Part shown: positions 57,669 through 64,000 of the stretch, one piece after another
Numbering within the stretch: position 1 is the stretch's first letter
Layout of the letters: each line of letters opens with the position of its first letter
NCBI GenBank assembly: GCA_031841125.1
Contig: CM063107.1
Location: forward strand, 64,739,814-64,803,813
Length of the DNA stretch: 64,000 bases
Source of the DNA: Acanthococcus lagerstroemiae
Taxonomy: Eukaryota; Arthropoda; Insecta; Hemiptera; Eriococcidae
Reading direction: 5' to 3'
Notes under the pieces: model-generated
The model's database searches: none
What the model saw: only the letters and a program-made list of their open reading frames with translations
What the model was told of the DNA's origin: nothing
Program-made: the position numbers and the translations under genes

Positions 57669-58835
57669 AAGCTCGAAATGTACAGATCCGGAATGGTACA
57701 AGCATTTTTGTACTGTGCGCGAATCGAACGACCCACTTCTATCTGAACCTGAGATATCAGACTTAATACAATTAATACTGTACCGTTCGCGATTAGTGTA
57801 CCAACTTGTAGGAAATGATTAACATTGTGGGTACCGAATATATTGTACAAACCCTCTGGAATAGATTGTATTTGTATGTAAATCCCTTATTGCCCTTTAC
57901 ATGGTTCAACATGATAGTTCTTATAGTGCAGTGGCCAACGTTAGAGGTGTGCATCATTCTCATGCAATCACTTTATTTGAAAGGGGTTTTAATTTAGCAT
58001 ACAGTTTTTGCAGAAGCTAATGCTAGGGGTCAAGTCGACTTGATTGATGTGCAGTCATAGAAACGGCCAGTTTCAATTTATCGTGAATTATCAAGATCAC
58101 CAGGTTAAATTTTTACACTTATGTGCTCTCAAAAAACGAAGACCGCTGCAGAAGTTGCTTACAATTTAATTGACATTTTTTATGGATTCAGTGCCCCCCC
58201 CCTGTTTACAATCTAATAATTATCGCGAATTCTTAAATGCCATTATCAGTGATTTGGAACTGTTATGGCCGGGTCTCAAGACTGCATATATAGTAAACCT
58301 CGGCATTCTCGAAGTCAGAGAGGTATCAAACAACCAAACCGCGATGTTGAGGAAATGGCGAGAGCTTGGATGATTGACAATGGTTTGACTGCCTGGGCTG
58401 ATGAATTATGTACGTTTCGTCCAAATTTCAAAAAATAAGTTACCCCTCAGGAATTAAACAATCCCCTTTGAGGCGCTGTTTGACAGGAAAGCGAAATTAG
58501 AAGTATCAGTGTGATGGAAGTTACACGAGAAACTGACCTCAATACAAAAAAAGAAAAAAAAAACGATAATGTAATGCTGGAAAAGCTATACGTACTTCCA
58601 TCAAGAGGAATCTAGATGAGGGATACTATAATTACTATAATGGCTGTATATCTCTATTTTCTTCTTTGTCAGCTTTTGGTCTTATTGGTACAAACTTTTC
58701 ATACATTTCGCAAATGGTACAGCATTATTTGTACCTAGTCCGATATTTCGGGTTCAGTGCAAATAAGTTGGTCGTTCGATTCGCGCATGGTACAAAAATG
58801 CTTATACAATTCCCGATCTGTACAATTTCGGGTTT
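57669..58835 (+). mobile_element. Ginger/KRBA2-type element within long inverted repeats
   Basis: About 145 bp at 57669-57812 is repeated in inverse at 58676-58835, including ggtcgttcgattcgcgca and gcatttttgtac. Between them lies a broken plus-strand integrase. The whole spans about 1.2 kb. No clear target duplication. Confidence 0.55.
58010..58500 (+). pseudogene. KRBA2/Ginger-like integrase core remnant
   Basis: Plus strand, frames shifting: GQVDLIDVQS (first catalytic Asp region), KTKTAAEVAYNLIDIF, then the segment matching the ISDLELLWPGLK part after the lost SDNG motif, and MARAWMIDNGLTAWADEL. Several stops interrupt it and the catalytic Asp/Glu pair at the second and third positions is not readable. 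The pattern is that of the integrase in KRBA2-like proteins derived from Ginger DNA transposons. Confidence 0.65.
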
Positions 58836-58849
58836 GGTACGTAACATCC

Positions 58850-59815
58850 TGACCGTTATCTGTGAGAAGATATACCCTTCCTCGTTAAAGAGCATTATTG
58901 TTGTAACTATGTATAATATATTGTAGTTTCTGCCTTCTATAATTGATGGACAGGTATTTGGGTGATTCCATATTGAATTTCCAGCTAAGAATTTGTAAAA
59001 AATGTAATACCTAATATAAGTAGTTGTATCTAATGTTGGCCCCATTACATTCAGCTACATGTATCAAATATTCTCCGCATATTTACCCAATGGGAAAAGG
59101 AAAATGGCAATTTTGTTCTGAAGCGTGGACATAAAATAGGTATGTTCAACGTGGACATTCACATATTTCTTGTATCCACGACGAAAGACGTGAATCTTTC
59201 GACACTTAGAAGCAGTCTGTAGAAACAGCCTCTAAATCTTCTTTGTGCAGAGACTACTTTCCTAGATGAATTGTAGGTACTTTGTAAAACCGTGATCTGT
59301 AAGATTGTAACCTATATTGCCGCTGTGTGATCATACAGCCTCATCTTATCGCACTATGTAAACGTGAAAAATTTGTCTTTCAACGTGGACATCAATTTTT
59401 TATGACTCTACACCCCCCCCCAAAAAAAAAAAATCAAATTTAAGCCCGCCCGTCGACGGAATACGGTTTTCTCAGTGCTCCTAGTATCGATTTCAACGAA
59501 AATACATTGGAAAGTGAACCTCGTTTTTTTGTTTTTGTCCACGTCGAATTGTCTAATTTTCAGAGAATCACCCATTTACTGTCTTGAGCATTATGGTATG
59601 CCTTCCCTTAGGAGATATCACAAATTTATTATTTGTCTGTTATTCCATTTATTATCTCCTAATTTGCGCATATTCATTTTGCAGAAATAGCATCAACTAT
59701 CACCAAAAATGTATCCGAAACCTTGAACATTGTTCAGGAATGGATCAGAAATAAGCGACGGGGCACAAAAATACGAAATGACCAACGAAACAGTGCACAA
59801 CCACGACCAAGTATA
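58850..59815. other. No gene recognised
   Basis: AT-rich; a poly(C)-poly(A) junction at about 59410-59431. No supported feature. Confidence 0.4.
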
Positions 59816-59820
59816 AAAAA

Positions 59821-59943
59821 CTGCTTTCGCTTCGCGAAAGCAGTACCGACTTTTCGGCCTTCGGCCGAAAAGCACTCGGAACTCGCTTCGCTCGTTCCTC
59901 GCAGTAGTAGCGAAAAGTACTCGGAACTCGCTTCGCTCGTTCC
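59821..59943. repeat. Array of four TTC-loop hairpins
   Basis: Perfect hairpins ctgctttcgc-ttc-gcgaaagcag (59821-59843) and cttttcggcc-ttc-ggccgaaaag (59850-59872), then two identical copies of ggaactcgc-ttc-gctcgttcc (59878-59898 and 59923-59943) that pair except for one TC/TC internal loop. They stand out from AT-rich surroundings. A similar hairpin pair with a GAA/GGA loop is at 12282-12312. Confidence 0.75.
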
Positions 59944-60300
59944 TCGCGAAATCAAGACACTGTCGACACGTTTTAAGTCGTTAACGTTTTAAAAAACGCA
60001 AATGTCGACAAGGACTAGTGGTATTCGGCTGAAATGTTTAAGGCCATTCACGTTTTAAAAAACGCAACTCTCGACAGGGAATAGTATTATAAAAATATAA
60101 AACTACCCGGCTATCAAAATTAGAGTTCGTATAAATTTGAAATCGATACATTCAAGGCGGAAACGTGTAAGACCGAAACATTTGTATAATACAACAAAAC
60201 TACGCGGCTATCAAAATTTGATTTCGTATAAATTAAATCCCAAACAACATCGAGTACATAAGTCGCCTTGCGCTTCTTATGCTGAACTTAAATTGAGGAA

Positions 60301-60570
60301 ACTCGTGAACGACTCAACCGATTGTCATCAAACTTTCACCAATACAACTTCGAGTACTTCTCTATAATGTACCAAAATTTGGAATCAAATGATTCGATAG
60401 TTCCTGAGATTTTTGTGCCACAAATTTTGTCCTCAAGGAAAACTCACGAACGGCTCGACCGATTGCCTTCAAAAGCTTATTTTAACAACTTCGAGTACTT
60501 CTCCATAATATACCAAAATTTGGAATCAATTGATTCAATAGTTTCTGAGATTTTCTTCCCACAAAATTAA
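60301..60570. repeat. Tandem duplication, ~141 bp
   Basis: actcgtgaacgactcaaccg at 60301 recurs as actcacgaacggctcgaccg at 60442, followed in both by aacttcgagtacttctc, taccaaaatttggaatcaa and ctgagatttt. Smaller repeats of aaactac(g/c)cggctatcaaaatt lie just upstream at about 60100 and 60198. Confidence 0.7.
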
Positions 60571-60571
60571 G

Positions 60572-60577
<6 letters not shown>

Positions 60578-60622
<45 letters not shown>
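60578..60622. repeat. (TA)n microsatellite
   Basis: About 22 uninterrupted TA units. Confidence 0.95.
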
Positions 60623-60627
<5 letters not shown>

Positions 60628-61841
60628 AACCTGAAATTCAGCCACTATTACAGTCGTGTTCTAAACACTCTGAAACGCAAAAAAAACATTGCCCCCGCCC
60701 CAACTTCACAACTGTGACGAGTGTAATACCTCCCTTTTCTTCGAAAAGTCGGTAAAAGGGTGGACGAATAGTTCAACACAGCTCGGACATTCGTTTCCAA
60801 ATTTGAATCAAAGTCAAATATCTTCGTTACTGCGCGCACCCCTCTCACTTCCTCAAAACATCATACCTTGCAACAATAGTGACATTAGATGGTCCGTCCA
60901 TCTCATCAAATTCCAGAATAGGATGTATACAATAGGTACTTTAGAATTTTTAAAATTTAAATTGTTTTTAATGAATGATTTTTTTTTATTTTAAATAATA
61001 TTTCAGGGTGTCTACACCTATTGATAAGCAGTTTGGTTCTCGCACTGAGCTTGTCATACGTTCATGGTTTTGCCCTCTTCACGCTTATTAACTGTTCGGT
61101 TTCTTTCAGAACTTCCTCAAACTGATTGTACGAGTCCTACAGGTCCGCCGCCCGTGTTGGTTCTATCCTATTTTGGACGCCATTCCTTTGCAGTTGTAAT
61201 GTAAAATTTGTAAGTCAGTCTTGCTCTCTCTGCTATCTTATATATATTTTGGGACAAGTGTATTGTAAATTAGCTCAACCATTTCTTTGGAGAGGTGCTC
61301 GTCTATGAAAATCAACTGGGGAGCCAGCTCAGATTACCTGGCCATTCAGCTTTTCCTTCTTATAGTTTTCTACCAGGTTTTATTTGACCCCATTCTTACT
61401 ATTCAGTCTAACAATCATTGTTAAGGTCTGATTTCTTGAAGGCAGCCCTTGTACTGCCCAGAAATAGTAGTCTTGGAGCTCTACCTCAAGGTTTTCTGTC
61501 GCCTTAATTAAATATTTTCTTCACATCTTCTGACTCCTGGTACAGAATGCCATTAATTATGGCATTGTTTTTCTTGCTTTATTGCAGAAATAGACTCAAA
61601 AAAAAACTTCTAAATTCGAGTACATGTAACGTTTATCTTTTTTGTTGTTTCAGTTGTATGAGATGTGTAGTGAGTTTATTCTGTCTTGATATTCATTTTT
61701 TTTTTTAAACATACATATTTACTTTTTTGATGTACCATGTGCATATGTGTTACCGGAAATGTTGATTGTTCAAAGATTACAAAAACGCCTAGTCCATCAC
61801 ACGAGTTCCTAAAATGACCAGGTCATGACTATAATGACTAG
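60623..61841. other. No gene recognised
   Basis: Short frames at 60689-60994 and 61126-61308 (plus) show no domain, splice pattern or composition that supports coding. Confidence 0.4.
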
Positions 61842-61977
61842 CAGTGGCGCAAATACGGGAAACCTCTCCCCCCCCCCCAACCTCTTATAAGTTTAGTTTT
61901 TGTTCATTTAATGAAAATTGAACATAGTGAAAAAATTCACCCCCCCCCCCCAGAAGGAACGATTAGTTACGCTACTG
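61842..61977. mobile_element. hAT-type MITE, 136 bp, with poly(C) runs
   Basis: Starts cagtggcgcaaatacggg and ends in the inverse of cagtagcgtaactaatcg. Flanks atgactag (61834-61841) and atgacaag (61978-61985) match at seven of eight positions. Two poly(C) runs are inside. Confidence 0.7.
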
Positions 61978-61985
61978 ATGACAAG

Positions 61986-62749
61986 GACGTAATAACGTGT
62001 ATTTTAATTGTTGTAGGCAATGCGTTGTTGATTTATAAGATTATAAAGCTGGCCTAGGCTGTCTTGTGAGTGCCGGAGAGGTAGTAGGTACTATCAATCT
62101 TGAGGACAAAGAATGACTCAGTAGTGAAAATGAACAAAAAAATAGTTTATGCTTTTACATGCTTGTATTACGTTGGTAAGAAAAACCCATCTAAAATAAT
62201 TGTAGAATGAAGTACAATATGACGTTTTATTCTACAGATGAGAGGAAAGCACGAACAAGAAGAAATCTGGAACATCCGAAACGTATAATGAGCTATCACG
62301 TTTTCAGTTATCGTTGAGCCGTCAGTGTAGAAACGCGCATGCGCGGGAACATACTATAGAACAGGTGTTTTGTCTAAAATTCCCTAGACATTTAAAATTT
62401 CATAAATCCCACTAGTGACGTGTCGAAGAAAAGGGTCTTAGTGGTAAGTGAACATTCAGGCTCTTTTCTTGTGACATGTCACTCTTCTGTTCTTTAAAAT
62501 CTCGTTAAGCAGTCACTTTAGCTCCTAAAAACTGTGATTAAAATCGTACTTTACCATCATCTGTAGAATAAATTTATAAAATTACTCGTAAATTTTCGAA
62601 ACTTCTGCCATATTTTTAAACTTTAGATTAATTACTATTAGATCTTTCAAACTTGAATTCGGTAATATGTAGTTTACACGAATGTTATAAAGAAGGTATA
62701 CTAATTTGGTGCGGTAGGTACACCTATAGTCATTTCAAAATGCAATTAC
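61986..62749. other. No gene recognised
   Basis: AT-rich DNA without a supported feature. Confidence 0.4.
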
Positions 62750-63118
62750 GGGTCGTTCATTAATTACGTACAGCCCCCCCAGGGGAGGGGGTAAAAATCT
62801 CTACATAGCCTTACTGAGAAGGGAAGAGGTAGAAGCCATTCTTACGTAATATTTTATTACGTAATTTTTAATGTAGCCACCACTCAGGCGACACACATTT
62901 TCTACATGCAGCTGCTAAAGATGAGTAAATACACATACAGTGAAACCTGTTGAACCTTTTCAAATGATGTTAATTTATTTTAAAGCTTTTTAGGAAAATT
63001 CATGAAAAACACGTAATAAGGGGGAGGGGGTTCAGTTAATCTTATGTGTCCTTACATGGGGGTGGGGGGGGGGGTCAAAAACGGCCAAAATCATCCTTAC
63101 ATAATTAATGAATGACCC
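62750..63118. mobile_element. MITE, GGGTCGTTCATTAATTACGT family
   Basis: gggtcgttcattaattacgt at the left and the inverse of gggtcattcattaattatgt at the right. G- and C-runs lie just inside each end, and taaaaatct/aaaacgg sequences further in. No clear target duplication and no coding capacity. Confidence 0.7.
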
Positions 63119-63499
63119 TTTAATCCACGTTTGCATGTGTTCAAATGTGCCTAGAAGTTGTGATCAAACGAAACTGTATATGCAAAGTACTAGTGCGCAG
63201 AGGTATTAGGAATTAACGAATAGGCCTACTCAATTTTGCGAATTTCAAGATTTCCTAAATTATTACGGAATTCAAGTTATTTAGTTACTATCCCTCGTTC
63301 CTAAAACCCAACGACAGTGATGTTATTGCCTGGACATTCTCAAGTTTTCCATAATTTTCGACACTTCCGGTAACACAAATACAATACTATTTTCTGTACA
63401 AGCTCGTTCTCTCCTCTTTGATGCCGAATTCTGTTATGGAAATATTCTGATGTAATAAAGTACTTTTCATTTATAATTAATAAATTTTTTATTATGTCC
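63119..63499. other. No gene recognised
   Basis: AT-rich DNA; the overlapping minus-strand frames from 63340 upwards run through the MITE at 63508 and are not supported. Confidence 0.4.
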
Positions 63500-63507
63500 T
63501 GAATTGT

Positions 63508-63662
63508 CAGGGGCGGATACAGAAAATAATTTCGGGGAGGGGGAGGGGTCCGAATGAAAAAGGTATAGACGAAACATAATAGCTTTAGGTCACTATAGAC
63601 AGATTTAAATGTTTGTATTTCATGGGGGCGAACTCCCCCCCCCCCCTCTGTATCCGCCACTG
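63508..63662. mobile_element. hAT-type MITE, 155 bp (CAGGGGCGGATACAG)
   Basis: Starts caggggcggatacagaaaat and ends in the inverse of cagtggcggatacagagggg. Flanks tgaattgt (63500-63507) and taaattgt (63663-63670) match at seven of eight positions. Confidence 0.8.
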
Positions 63663-63760
63663 TAAATTGTGCATAGTGGCATAACGTGCATAAGAATACT
63701 GCCATATGTATATGCGCGAAAATTTTGGCTTGCGTAGTGGTTTCGCACACGTAATGTAAT

Positions 63761-64000
63761 GGTACGGCGTAGTTGGAAACAAGTGATCCGTGAGCGCATT
63801 TCCACTACAAAGTACAAATAAATGTGTTCTTGGGAAGCACCACTGCCAAACGCATTCCATGCGTGTGCGTTTCTTTTGAAAAGACAATAGTTCGTAGTGG
63901 CATTACCACTCTGATACGTGCACGCAGAGCAACTACATTTTCATATTTTTAATGTGAAAATTTTCAAGGGGGTAGTGGTACGACGTAGTGGGAAACAAGT
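63761..64000. repeat. Direct repeat at the window edge
   Basis: ggtacggcgtagttggaaac (63761) recurs as ggtacgacgtagtgggaaac (63977), both followed by aagt. The second copy is cut by the window end. Several gtagtgg words lie between them. It may be the start of a tandem array or a transposon end. Confidence 0.5.

Noticed and set aside
59821..59943. CRISPR-like array
   Set aside because: Units are self-complementary hairpins without uniform spacers, in eukaryotic DNA; no array structure.

Overview
The window is AT-rich nuclear DNA from an arthropod, most likely an insect. Genes have short exons with GT-AG introns. The gene set is metazoan (CIDE-N/DREP-like protein, LAMTOR3, ALDH16A1-like protein, group III secreted phospholipase A2, NDUFA4-like protein). 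The repeats are typical of arthropod genomes: P-like, hAT, Tc1/mariner and Ginger-like DNA elements, RTE LINEs, a Penelope-like element, an errantivirus-type Ty3/gypsy relic and tRNA-derived SINEs. I cannot name the species.

Layout. 1-1.2 kb: 5' end of a CIDE-N gene (minus). 1.5-4.9 kb: a dead P-like transposon and a non-autonomous hAT element. 5.2-5.7 kb: an unrecognised two-exon candidate gene. 7.5-24 kb: no confident host gene; RTE LINE pieces, a degenerate ~100 bp satellite, MITEs, a decayed gypsy/errantivirus copy split by a MITE, an AAAATAG-rich repeat field, and a second copy of the hAT element that is itself split by a 483 bp MITE. 25-27.5 kb: two small genes, tail to tail, for single-pass (probably mitochondrial) proteins. 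28.2-29.7 kb: a cluster of nested MITEs. 30.5-31.5 kb: a frameshifted ankyrin-repeat gene. 33.6-34.3 kb: LAMTOR3 (minus), divergent from the ALDH16A1-like gene, whose 12 exons run from 35.4 to 50.1 kb. Its two largest introns are full of mobile elements, including a Penelope-like element with a hammerhead ribozyme motif. 50.3-53.0 kb: the last three exons of a secreted phospholipase A2 gene (minus), convergent with ALDH16A1. 53-64 kb: degenerate tandem repeats, a dead transposase of a widespread arthropod family, a Ginger/KRBA2-type integrase relic inside long inverted repeats, GC-rich hairpins and short MITEs.

The host genes are unrelated in function and do not form an operon or pathway. Gene models were built by hand: every internal exon listed keeps frame across its junctions, and family assignments rest on recognised motifs, not on database searches. 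I saw no clear new multi-gene system. The most interesting items are the apparently catalytically dead ALDH16A1-like protein, the hammerhead motif in the Penelope-like element, the LAMTOR3 intron that is open in frame, the nested transposon chronology proven by target-site duplications, and several unexplained degenerate repeat arrays and palindromes.
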